Source: Erysipelotrichaceae bacterium (GTDB taxonomy: Bacteria > Bacillota_I > Bacilli_A > Erysipelotrichales > Erysipelotrichaceae). From it: a DNA stretch of 16,654 bases. Below the pieces are notes generated by a model. The model searched no databases. It worked only from the letters and a program-made list of their open reading frames with translations, and was not told the origin of the DNA. This document shows, piece after piece, positions 6,290 through 13,899 of the stretch (the first letter of the stretch is position 1; every line of letters begins with the position of its first letter). The stretch is from NCBI GenBank assembly GCA_900770275.1, contig CAAGJS010000033.1:1-16654 (forward strand), given 5' to 3'. A program made the translations under genes and the position numbers.

Positions 6290-8197
6290 TCAGGAATTAC
6301 TCCCACCAATCCCGTATTTCTTCATGTACCGCCAAAGAGTTGTCTTCGAAACACCAAGTTCCCTTGCAACCCGTTCCCGGCTGCCCTGATATTTCTCTAG
6401 CAGCTGCGTGATTTCATAGGCCTTGCGATCCTGAAACGTTACGATGCGATGCACATCATCATGTGTATCAACCGCAAACGACTGCTCCAGCTGCTGACGC
6501 ACAAACAGTTCGGACGCCTCATGGTGATCGCAAAGAAGCGTAATGCGCTGCGTCACCTGACTCACCTGCAGCTCGTTTCCGGGCCAGTCATATTCACTCA
6601 AAGCCTGCCGCGCGCCCATGGTCAGCGTCGTAAAGCGGCTGTAAGTCTTCTGCCATTGAGCCATATAGAAATCAACAATCGGAAGAATATCTTCCCGCCG
6701 CCGGTTCAAAGGCTCCAGATGAATCGAATAAACGCCCAAAGCATAGTACAGCTCCGGCAGAAATTCTCCCATCGTTGAAAGCGCCAGCAGATCCCGTGTA
6801 CTGGACGCAATGATCCGAACATCTGCCGACTCCGTACGTCCATTGCTCAGATGTATGGATCCATCCCTCAAAAGAGAAAGAAGACGGCTTTGCGAATGAA
6901 TGGTCAGCGCATCAACATCCTGCAGATACAGTGTCCCCTCCTGAGCCGCTTCCAGAAGCGTCATCTCTGCCGGCTCACGGCCATCACCGAACAGCAGACG
7001 ATCCATCTGTTCCGTCGAATACGAACGGCAGCTGACATTGACAAATGCGTTCCCCGCCACCATAGACGCATTATGAATCGCCTCAGCCATGGCGGTACAG
7101 TTGCTGCCGGGTGCCCCAAGAAGAAGCACAGGGATCGAATAACCAGCTGCCTTGCCTGCCATGCGGATCGCACTGGTGCTCGCCGAAGCAGTGAAATGCG
7201 GAAAATCCTCAAACCGCGTAAAGGCAACATACCCCCGCTTCACCATTTCATGGCGGATATCGCTGCTCAGCTGACGAATGACGCGTCCTTCCTGAAAAGT
7301 AAGATAAGCACCTTCAATGGTTTCACCAACCTTTATCGGCGAAATATTCACCGCATACACCGTTCGGTTAAAGCGGTACATGAAGGAAAATGTCTCCCTT
7401 CCCTCATGGATCGCATCATTGACAAGGGACTCATCAAAAGCCGGAAGCACCGTATTCCATGGCTTTGTCAAAACGGATCCCGCATCTTTCTGAAGAATGC
7501 TGAGCATCACCCGGTTGGCCTTCAGCACTTCCCCATGACTGCCGATATGAAGAATGCCGTTGAAATTGTTCTCAATGATCGCTTCATTTTCAGCACTGTC
7601 CTGACGGCTGGTGTCAATCAGCTCACACATCTTTTCTGCAAGATCCAGTGTCTGCGTAAGAATCTCATTTCCTCCTTCCGCAAAATAGGAAGGAATCGAA
7701 AGCTTTCTTGCTGCCTCACAGCAATGACGCCCGCCGACAACGGCATTGACGCCTTCATTCCGCGCCTGGGTCAGTATTTCACTCAGATCATCATTTTCCC
7801 GGATCAGAATGACCTGAATATCGGCACCGAACAGTTCCGAAAAATGCGACATGTCCGGATACATATTGGCATAACCGATGAAACGAATATGAAGCGGGTG
7901 ATCCAGAACGATTTCCTTCTTGATTCTCTGAATCAGAATGCCGGCTTCCTGCGCACTCAGCCGCAAAGGAAGAACCGGCACGCTTTCCCCGACCGTTCTT
8001 GAAATGATTTCCGCCTGCAGACCCCGGGCAATGAACAGATCACAGCCAACACTGACAGCGCTCAGAGCGTGCTGCGCAATATCCTGTGTATGCAGCTGCA
8101 CAATGAACTGCGGCTCAATATGCAGATAGCCATGCATCGCCGCCTGCATGTCCGTCGTCGAAATGGAACCGGGAAGATAGACGCCTACTTTTGCCAT
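6290..8197 (-). CDS. PrpR/NtrC-type transcriptional regulator with a degenerate AAA+ domain
   Basis: The 635 residues resemble a sigma-54 enhancer-binding protein: a PrpR_N-like sensor (about 1-195), a PAS-like domain (about 205-300), an AAA+ module (about 325-555) and a C-terminal Fis-type HTH (about 590-630, GSRERVARELGVSKTTLWRYMKKYG). The AAA+ core is badly eroded. Walker A reads GAPGSNCT (361-368) in place of GESGTGKE, with no lysine. Walker B reads GTLYLQDVD (421-429), without the DE pair. The sigma-54 contact loop GAFTGA is absent between LLFG (401-404) and LLEAAQEGTL. The FRxDLYYRL arginine-finger block is FLPELYYAL (479-487). It is thus unlikely to remodel sigma-54 holoenzyme and may work on the vegetative polymerase, as TyrR does. 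AAGGAGG precedes the ATG by 8 bases. It overlaps cdaR by 13 bases, so coupling is likely; garR follows. Confidence 0.9.
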   Translation of the reverse strand: MAKVGVYLPGSISTTDMQAAMHGYLHIEPQFIVQLHTQDIAQHALSAVSVGCDLFIARGLQAEIISRTVGESVPVLPLRLSAQEAGILIQRIKKEIVLDHPLHIRFIGYANMYPDMSHFSELFGADIQVILIRENDDLSEILTQARNEGVNAVVGGRHCCEAARKLSIPSYFAEGGNEILTQTLDLAEKMCELIDTSRQDSAENEAIIENNFNGILHIGSHGEVLKANRVMLSILQKDAGSVLTKPWNTVLPAFDESLVNDAIHEGRETFSFMYRFNRTVYAVNISPIKVGETIEGAYLTFQEGRVIRQLSSDIRHEMVKRGYVAFTRFEDFPHFTASASTSAIRMAGKAAGYSIPVLLLGAPGSNCTAMAEAIHNASMVAGNAFVNVSCRSYSTEQMDRLLFGDGREPAEMTLLEAAQEGTLYLQDVDALTIHSQSRLLSLLRDGSIHLSNGRTESADVRIIASSTRDLLALSTMGEFLPELYYALGVYSIHLEPLNRRREDILPIVDFYMAQWQKTYSRFTTLTMGARQALSEYDWPGNELQVSQVTQRITLLCDHHEASELFVRQQLEQSFAVDTHDDVHRIVTFQDRKAYEITQLLEKYQGSRERVARELGVSKTTLWRYMKKYGIGGSNS

Positions 8198-9282
8198 GTG
8201 TTTTTGCCTCCTTGATCTTTCTGATGCGCTTCACGATAATTGCGGATCATGAGCACCATCTTCACGACCATCGCATCATCCAGCTTTTTCAGATCGAAGC
8301 CCGTGATCTTTTCAATCTTGTTAAGCCTGTAGATCAGCGTATTCCGGTTGATGTACAGCTGCTTGCTTGTCTCTGAAACATTGAGATCATTTTCAAAGAA
8401 TTTCCGGATTGTAAACAGCTGCTCCTGATCAAGGGCATCCCATTGTTCCGGCGTAAACATTTCATTAACGAACTGGTCCATCGTTTCCGATGAAAGCTTG
8501 CTGACAATGCCCGCAATACCCATACGGTCATAGCGCACAACCCGCCGCACCGGATCAAAAGCACTGCACGCATACAATGCTTCATCCGCCTGCTTGAACG
8601 CCACCGGAAGATCGCGCATATCTCTGAACAGAAGACTGATGCCGATCTGAACATCGATCCGGTACTGGCGCGTCAGTTCTTCCGCTTTTTCTTCAAGATC
8701 TGCCTTGATCCTTGTCAGTTCCTTTTCCCGAACAGCCATTTTCACAAGAACCACGTTCTGGTGAACGGAAGAAAAGATGAAATCACAGCTATGATCTGCC
8801 AGCAGAGAATCAACGATATTGTAAAGACTCGTTGCCGGAATGCTGGAGGAGTGAATCACACACACATAACGATCTGCAGGATTGGGAATGTGCAGCTCGT
8901 TCAGCCTCTTATAGAGAATCGCATTGTCAATGCCGCCCGTCGCCGTCTGCCGCACAAAGGCGGTACGATCATCCTTTCCCTCATTCAACGAAGCAACCGC
9001 AGCAAGTGCTGCTGCCAGCATCCGCGCCTCGATGGTTCCTTCATTTCCTTCCTGATCCACGAACGCATAGAGAATCTCGTTTGCCATCGGCCGATACGCT
9101 GCATACGTGGTGCCGTTGGACTGAAATGTGTCTTGCAGCCCGTCGGGCGCCGGCCGCACAGTTCCGTTAAGTGACGCAAGGGAGCAGGCAATGACTTTAC
9201 CCCGTTCGTCAATGACACCGAAGACGGCGGAAATGCTCGGACGCATTTCACTGATGAAACGCTGATATGATAAATTTTCCAT
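8185..9282 (-). CDS. cdaR: CdaR/SdaR-family sugar-diacid-responsive transcriptional regulator
   Basis: A 365-residue regulator with an N-terminal diacid-recognition-like region (about 1-110), a CdaR GGDEF-like domain (about 135-255) and a C-terminal PucR-type HTH (301-345; NVSETSKQLYINRNTLIYRL). E. coli CdaR activates gud/gar genes in response to glucarate, galactarate or glycerate, and the adjoining garR and gudD fit that role. An upstream TTG at 9330 would add 16 residues, but the ATG at 9282 has a GAGG five bases before it and matches the usual N-terminus (SYQRFISEM). The minus-strand promoter probably uses TAAGAT (9308-9313) as its -10. The stop lies 13 bases inside the next regulator gene. 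The N-terminal sensor is diverged, so the exact inducer is uncertain; the symbol marks family and context. Confidence 0.85.
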   Translation of the reverse strand: MENLSYQRFISEMRPSISAVFGVIDERGKVIACSLASLNGTVRPAPDGLQDTFQSNGTTYAAYRPMANEILYAFVDQEGNEGTIEARMLAAALAAVASLNEGKDDRTAFVRQTATGGIDNAILYKRLNELHIPNPADRYVCVIHSSSIPATSLYNIVDSLLADHSCDFIFSSVHQNVVLVKMAVREKELTRIKADLEEKAEELTRQYRIDVQIGISLLFRDMRDLPVAFKQADEALYACSAFDPVRRVVRYDRMGIAGIVSKLSSETMDQFVNEMFTPEQWDALDQEQLFTIRKFFENDLNVSETSKQLYINRNTLIYRLNKIEKITGFDLKKLDDAMVVKMVLMIRNYREAHQKDQGGKNTWQK

Positions 9283-9477
9283 AGAAACCTCGCTGCGAAC
9301 TACTGTTATCTTAGCATTGAAATGGAACAATCATGAAATATTCGTATTCATTCATTTCACTTTTTGTTCAGCGGATTTTTCTGTCAAGGAACAAAACCGA
9401 GTTTTTTCTGTTTCGCCATAGGATCTCTATTGGATGATCTGTATGCTGAAAGCAGAAATATTGAAGGAGAAAACACA
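9283..9477. promoter_or_regulatory. divergent promoter region between cdaR and the uxuA-like gene
   Basis: For cdaR (minus) TAAGAT at 9308-9313 is a -10 candidate. The zone where its -35 would sit holds ATGGAAC (9322-9328) and TCATGAAAT (9331-9339), motifs shared with the garR control region. A perfect 8-bp inverted repeat, TTTTGTTC (9362-9369) and GAACAAAA (9389-9396), lies toward the + strand gene, consistent with an operator. TATGCT (9442-9447) is a weak -10 candidate for the + gene. Both genes may be controlled from this one segment. Confidence 0.5.
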
Positions 9478-10503
9478 ATGGCAATTACAATGCAGGTACC
9501 CATCATCGCTTCCGAAAAAGTAACGACGCCGGATCATGAGCTGCAGTTTATTCGCGAAATGGGTGTCACCAATGTAGATCTGAATCTTGATTATGCATAC
9601 AGCGACGAAGAGAGGCTCAAGGGCTTCCTGGATCATCTGTCCGAGTTTGGCCTGACAGCAGGAAATCTTTCCTGCATGCCTCTGCAGAAGAACAAGATCA
9701 TTGACCTTGGCCTCGATGGACGTGATGAGGAAATTCGCAAGTTCAATAATTTCGTAGTAACGGCCCATAAACTCGGTGTGCCCATTGTTTCCGTCGCATG
9801 GCAGCCTAACGGCATCCTGCGTTCCGGTCACAAGGCGTTCAAGAGCACACATGGCGGCATTACGGGCTATGCGGACATGGATGAAATTTCCAAGCGCCCC
9901 CCTGCAAATGACCGCGTCTATACGATTGATGAAATCTGGGACAATTTCGCCTACTTTCTGAAGAAGACGCTTCCCGTCTGTGAAGCGGAAGGCGTCCGGA
10001 TGGCGCTGCATCCCAACGATCCTCCGGTCGAGTATCTTGCCGGTGTCGGATCCCTGATTTATCGTACCGAAGATTACAATCGCGCATTCGCAATGGCAAA
10101 TGAGTCCCCTGCCCTTGCCATGAAGATGTGCATCGGATGCTGGCTGGAAAGCGGCAGTGCATTTGGTGATCTGATGCAGGACATTGAAGATTTTACGCGC
10201 CGCGACAAGATTGTCGTCGTACACTTCCGCAATGTCACTTCAACGGTACCTTACTTTGAAGAAGTGCTTCCAGAGGATGGTTATGCCGATATGTATGCCA
10301 TCATGAAAAAACTGGTCGAATGCAATTACAATGGCCTGATGTCTGTTGACCATGTATTCGGCGCACATACCGATGAAAATACAGACAGAAAATCCATTAC
10401 GGCCTATAGTTCTGCTTACTCGCGTTCCGTCGGCTATGCCTATCCGACCGGCTATGCCAAAGGGCTTCTTGCGGCAGCGGAGCATGAGCTTGGAAAACGC
10501 TGA
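9478..10503 (+). CDS. UxuA-like mannonate dehydratase family protein
   Basis: A 341-residue TIM-barrel protein of the UxuA family. Classic members dehydrate D-mannonate to 2-keto-3-deoxygluconate in the hexuronate pathway. The Mn2+ ligands seen in characterised enzymes have counterparts: H178 (ALHPNDPP), C218 (MKMCIGC), H249 (VVHFRNV) and D291 (SVDH), with H292 and Y320 as candidate catalytic residues. The signatures are altered, however: HPDDPP is HPNDPP, and the RPDHG block is SVDHVFG, losing the Arg-Pro and Gly. The protein is also shorter than E. coli UxuA (394). It may therefore act on a related aldonate or diacid. The frame is open upstream to 9364, but the ATG at 9478 has AAGGAG 8 bases before it. 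It is transcribed divergently from cdaR and ends at two tandem terminators. No uxuB or uxaC lies nearby. Confidence 0.85.
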   Translation: MAITMQVPIIASEKVTTPDHELQFIREMGVTNVDLNLDYAYSDEERLKGFLDHLSEFGLTAGNLSCMPLQKNKIIDLGLDGRDEEIRKFNNFVVTAHKLGVPIVSVAWQPNGILRSGHKAFKSTHGGITGYADMDEISKRPPANDRVYTIDEIWDNFAYFLKKTLPVCEAEGVRMALHPNDPPVEYLAGVGSLIYRTEDYNRAFAMANESPALAMKMCIGCWLESGSAFGDLMQDIEDFTRRDKIVVVHFRNVTSTVPYFEEVLPEDGYADMYAIMKKLVECNYNGLMSVDHVFGAHTDENTDRKSITAYSSAYSRSVGYAYPTGYAKGLLAAAEHELGKR

Positions 10504-10527
10504 TTGATTCCTGTTATAAATCCGATT

Positions 10528-10563
10528 GAAACCGGACCCGGCATCTGCGGACCCGGTTTTCAT
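10528..10563 (+). terminator. Rho-independent terminator of the uxuA-like gene
   Basis: AAACCGG (10529-10535) pairs with CCGGTTT (10553-10559), followed by T-rich TTTTCATTTT. It lies 25 bases after the stop codon. A CGGACCCGG direct repeat inside the loop gives alternative foldings. Confidence 0.8.
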
Positions 10564-10579
10564 TTTGCCTGATGAAGGG

Positions 10580-10617
10580 TAAATAAAACGGACCCTCCAG
10601 CAAGGGCCCGTTTTACG
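10580..10617. terminator. bidirectional terminator between converging genes
   Basis: AAAACGGACCCT (10585-10596) and AGGGCCCGTTTT (10603-10614) pair over 12 positions with one mismatch and a 6-base loop. Each strand ends in a T-run, so it can close the uxuA-like gene and also the minus-strand unit that ends at 10805. Between it and 10805 I see only short inverted repeats, such as CCAGGG (10621-10626) with CCCTGG (10671-10676) and GAACTG (10772-10777) with CAGTTC (10786-10791). Confidence 0.8.
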
Positions 10618-10804
10618 CAGCCAGGGAAAGAGAGGCTGCACAACGAGGAGATGTTCCTAAGGAAGGATTACCCTGGAACATAAGAAAATCATATACATCA
10701 GCGGCAATCACATCCATCGGCATGCGTGAAAACCAAAGCACAGATGTTTTCAATATTTTCCAAATGAACGCGAACTGAAAAATCCCAGTTCAAAGCGAAA
10801 CCTG

Positions 10805-11653
10805 TCATAGCATGTCAAGCTCTACTTTATGTGTTGGTGCAGGGAAGGTACTGGAAAGAGCCGCATATTCCTCATCGCTCAGTCTCAGATCCATGGCACC
10901 GCAGTTTTCCTTTACATGTTCCAAACTGCTTGCCTTCGGCACAGCAAATACAGATGAATCATGAATCACAAAGGCAAGCATCACCTGGGCAGCCGTCGCC
11001 TGATGTGCATCCGCAACTTTCTGAACCACCGGACTGGACGCAATCTTCCTGCGCAGCGCACCGGAATGTGCCAGTGGACAGTAGGACATCAATGCCATAC
11101 CATTCTTCTTCAGCCATGGCAGCAAATCATATTCCACCCCGCGTGATCCCAGATGATACAGCACCTGATCGCACATGCAGTTATAACCTCCTGCGTCCAT
11201 CAGCTCCTTCATATCCAATGTATCGAAGTTGCTGACGCCCCAGCGTTTGATCATCCCCTGATCAACCAGTTCCTCCATGCAGTCAACCGTCTCCGCCAGC
11301 GGGACGTTTCCACGCCAGTGCAAAAGATAAAGATCCAGGCTTGAGGTCTTCATCCGTTTCAGGGACTGTTCACAGGAAGAAAAGATATGATCCCTGTCCG
11401 CATTCCAGGGATACACCTTCGACACCAGAAACAGACTGCTGCGATCATAGCCCTGAATCGCCTGACCTACCAGTTCTTCCGCTGCCCCTTCGCCGTACAT
11501 TTCCGCACTGTCGATCAGTGTCATACCATTCTCTATGCCCCAGCGCAAAGTTTCAATCTCACTGTCATGCTTCAAGGGATCTTCGCCCATGTACCAGGTT
11601 CCCTGGCCAAGTGCCGGGATTCTTGTCCCATCCATGAGTGTTACTGTTTTCAT
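10805..11653 (-). CDS. aldo/keto reductase
   Basis: A 282-residue NAD(P)H-dependent (beta/alpha)8 aldo/keto reductase. The catalytic tetrad is visible: D48 and Y53 in LIDSAEMYGEG, K79 in LVSKVYP and H112 in YLLHWRG. The family's C-terminal cofactor region is present (VPKASSLEHVKEN). It most resembles the short bacterial AKRs that reduce aldehydes, ketoaldehydes or sugar-derived carbonyls. The substrate cannot be read from sequence. GGAAGG-rich purine sequence precedes the ATG. It is the last gene of the hydrolase-isomerase-MATE-AKR unit, 24 bases after the MATE stop codon, so it probably works on a product of the sugar isomerase or hydrolase, or detoxifies a reactive carbonyl released there. 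Confidence 0.92.
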   Translation of the reverse strand: MKTVTLMDGTRIPALGQGTWYMGEDPLKHDSEIETLRWGIENGMTLIDSAEMYGEGAAEELVGQAIQGYDRSSLFLVSKVYPWNADRDHIFSSCEQSLKRMKTSSLDLYLLHWRGNVPLAETVDCMEELVDQGMIKRWGVSNFDTLDMKELMDAGGYNCMCDQVLYHLGSRGVEYDLLPWLKKNGMALMSYCPLAHSGALRRKIASSPVVQKVADAHQATAAQVMLAFVIHDSSVFAVPKASSLEHVKENCGAMDLRLSDEEYAALSSTFPAPTHKVELDML

Positions 11654-11677
11654 TTTCCTTTTCCTTCCTTTCGCCGC

Positions 11678-13051
11678 TTATCCTTCTGCAGCTGCACTGT
11701 TGATCGTATGAATCCATCTGCCCGATACGATGCGGATCGAGCCTATGACTGACTTGATCGCCCAGTCGATCTTCAGACAAATGAAGACTGTAAATGCATC
11801 AGCACCAGCGACAATGCCAGCATACCATCCTAAGGGGACCGAAATGATCCACATGAATACCGCATCAATCAGCATGGCAAATTTCGTATCTCCGCCTCCA
11901 CGAAGGATGCCCTTGGTAATGACCGACTGCATCGCCTGAAACACTATCATGATGGCAACTGCATCCAGCATTTCCATTGCCGTAGTCATTGTATCTGCTG
12001 TTATGTTATACAGCTTCAGGAACAAAGGGCCCGCAAGGCGTATGAATATTCCGCCGGAAATACCCAGGACAATCGATATGATCAGCATCGTAATGGCTTC
12101 ATCGTATGCCTGTTGTTTTCTGCCTTCACCAACCCGGTTTCCTGTCAGAGTATGTGCAGCGGCACCGATACCGCTGGTAAATACCGTTGTAAACCGCTGG
12201 ATGACGCCGATAATGGCGTAGGCAGCCGTAAATCCAGCGCCCATATGACCAACAACCACCGATACGGCAGAATTTCCAAATCCAAGCAGACTGTCCGACA
12301 GCATCACGGGAATACTGAAATGAAAGAAGAGACGGTTCACGTCCCCGGTGTCGATCCGTGACAGGTCTGAGATCTGAAAATGAATCTTTTTGTCCTGGAA
12401 GAAAAAGTATCCGACAATGATAACAAATTCAGCCACACGTGCAATCACCGTACCAACAGCGGCGCCGGCAATTTCCATCCGCGGCGCACCCAGATTTCCA
12501 AAAATGAAAACCCAGTTGAAGAAAATGTTGAAGAAGAAGGAGATGATCGAAGCATACAGTGGTATCTTCACTGTTTTTACGGAGCGAAGAACCTGTGTCA
12601 GCGTCAGAGAAAATGCCGTCAGAAGAAAGGTCGGAAGCGACCAGCGAAGATAAACGGCTCCGGCCGCAATCACTTCCGGATCCTTCGTATAAATGCTCAG
12701 AATCCCGGAAGGGAAAAACAGATCTGCCACCGTGAACAGCGATCCCGTGATCAGTGCAAATTTCAGCATGATGACGGCTGTCTTTTTCAGCCCATCCTGA
12801 TTTCCTGCACCATAGAACTGGGCGGTCAGTACGGCTGCACCATTTCCCATGCCCATGCAGAGAATCTGAAAGATATTGATGAAATCATTTGCCAGAGAAG
12901 ATCCCGAAAGCTGCACTTCACCAAAACTGCCGAGCATGATTGTATCCATCATGTTTACGCCGATGGTAATGATGTTCTGCAGAATAATCGGTGCAGCGAT
13001 GATCAGCAGTTCCTTGTAGAAAGAGCGATCACGAACTATTACCTTACGCAT
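11678..13051 (-). CDS. MATE-family efflux transporter
   Basis: An inner-membrane multidrug and toxin extrusion-type exporter of about 457 residues, the normal family length, with two MatE halves and about 12 hydrophobic helices. Typical family features are the N-terminal LLIIAAPIILQNIITIGVNM-like helix followed by DTIMLG, and the second-half FTSGIGAAAHTLTGNRVGEG block, equivalent to the xGxxxAxxxLxGQxLGxG motif. The substrate is unknown. The frame opens with a GTG at 13069 inside the upstream gene. I prefer the ATG at 13051 because AGGGA sits about 8 bases before it, although 13060 and 13069 are possible. Being embedded between a sugar isomerase and an aldo/keto reductase is unusual for a drug pump and suggests export of a pathway-related metabolite, or a passenger gene. 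Confidence 0.9.
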   Translation of the reverse strand: MRKVIVRDRSFYKELLIIAAPIILQNIITIGVNMMDTIMLGSFGEVQLSGSSLANDFINIFQILCMGMGNGAAVLTAQFYGAGNQDGLKKTAVIMLKFALITGSLFTVADLFFPSGILSIYTKDPEVIAAGAVYLRWSLPTFLLTAFSLTLTQVLRSVKTVKIPLYASIISFFFNIFFNWVFIFGNLGAPRMEIAGAAVGTVIARVAEFVIIVGYFFFQDKKIHFQISDLSRIDTGDVNRLFFHFSIPVMLSDSLLGFGNSAVSVVVGHMGAGFTAAYAIIGVIQRFTTVFTSGIGAAAHTLTGNRVGEGRKQQAYDEAITMLIISIVLGISGGIFIRLAGPLFLKLYNITADTMTTAMEMLDAVAIMIVFQAMQSVITKGILRGGGDTKFAMLIDAVFMWIISVPLGWYAGIVAGADAFTVFICLKIDWAIKSVIGSIRIVSGRWIHTINSAAAEG

Positions 13052-13056
13052 GCGGA

Positions 13057-13899
13057 TCATCCCTGACACATTTCGTTTTCAGCGATCATGTTTTTGAAAT
13101 TTACCAGTGCTTTCTGCATCTGCCCGAAGGGATCTTCCGGGCCGGTGCATTCCATGATGCAGTACTCGGTACCGGCAGACTGTGCCTTTGCAAGAATTGC
13201 CTGTGTATTGAAATTTCCTTCTCCCAGCGGCACCCGCCGCTGCATGTCAAGAGTGAAACGTGGATCCGCCCGGGGAAGAATCTGAATATCCGAATAATGA
13301 AGCAGAGGAACCCTTCCTACAGCGACAGAAAGATAATCAAGCGGATTCAGTCCGCCCATCTGAACACCATAGATATCCATCTCAAACTGAAGGTCCGGTG
13401 CAATCTGAAGAGCCCACTCAAATAATGTTCTGCCTTCCACCTTCGAGAATTCACCGACATGGTTATGGGCGCAAAGCACGATCCCCTTCTGTTTCAGCCG
13501 CAGGGCAAGTTGCTCGGTGTATGAAAAATAGCGATCAACAGAAGCTTTGTCTTTCAGACTGCCGACGGGAAGGCCGGCAAAGCGAAGATAGCGGCACTTC
13601 AGCTGCTCTGCCGTTTTTACAGCTTCTTCAAAATCCTGCGGAAGACGGATCTGGTGGTGCCTGAACAAAGGCGCTTCATCCTCAAAGGGTCCACGATAGT
13701 CGCAGCTCATTGCACATACATGAAGGTTATATTTGCCGCACGCCGCAATGATTTCTTCCAGTGTCTTTTCTGAAAGATCAATGTGACCGGAAATTTCAAT
13801 TTCCTGGTAACCAAGGTCACGGATCCTGCGAAAGGCAGTATCGACACCTTCCTTTTCAAGTGCTTCCGCAATGACCATGGTCTGGAGGGCCGGTTTCAT
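13057..13899 (-). CDS. xylose isomerase-like TIM barrel protein (sugar isomerase/epimerase)
   Basis: A 280-residue AP_endonuc_2 (xylose isomerase-like) barrel, the family that contains hydroxypyruvate isomerase, tagatose/psicose epimerases and inosose dehydratase/isomerase. Probable divalent-metal and catalytic residues are H145 and H147 (CAHNHVGEF), D175 (FEMDIYGVQMGG), H201 (LLHYSD) and E250 (IMECTG). The order His, Asp, His, Glu along the barrel fits a metal-dependent isomerase. The ATG overlaps the stop of the upstream hydrolase in ATGA, so the two are co-translated; the MATE gene follows at once. The exact substrate is unknown, but in this setting a sugar or sugar-acid derivative made by the hydrolase is plausible. 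Hydroxypyruvate isomerase would link to tartronate semialdehyde and garR, though nothing in the sequence proves it. Confidence 0.85.
   Translation of the reverse strand: MKPALQTMVIAEALEKEGVDTAFRRIRDLGYQEIEISGHIDLSEKTLEEIIAACGKYNLHVCAMSCDYRGPFEDEAPLFRHHQIRLPQDFEEAVKTAEQLKCRYLRFAGLPVGSLKDKASVDRYFSYTEQLALRLKQKGIVLCAHNHVGEFSKVEGRTLFEWALQIAPDLQFEMDIYGVQMGGLNPLDYLSVAVGRVPLLHYSDIQILPRADPRFTLDMQRRVPLGEGNFNTQAILAKAQSAGTEYCIMECTGPEDPFGQMQKALVNFKNMIAENEMCQG

Noticed and set aside
6851..8002. 383-codon plus-strand frame opposite the PrpR/NtrC-type regulator
   Set aside because: It is antisense to a gene with recognisable domains and a strong ribosome binding site; the composition is typical of a shadow frame.
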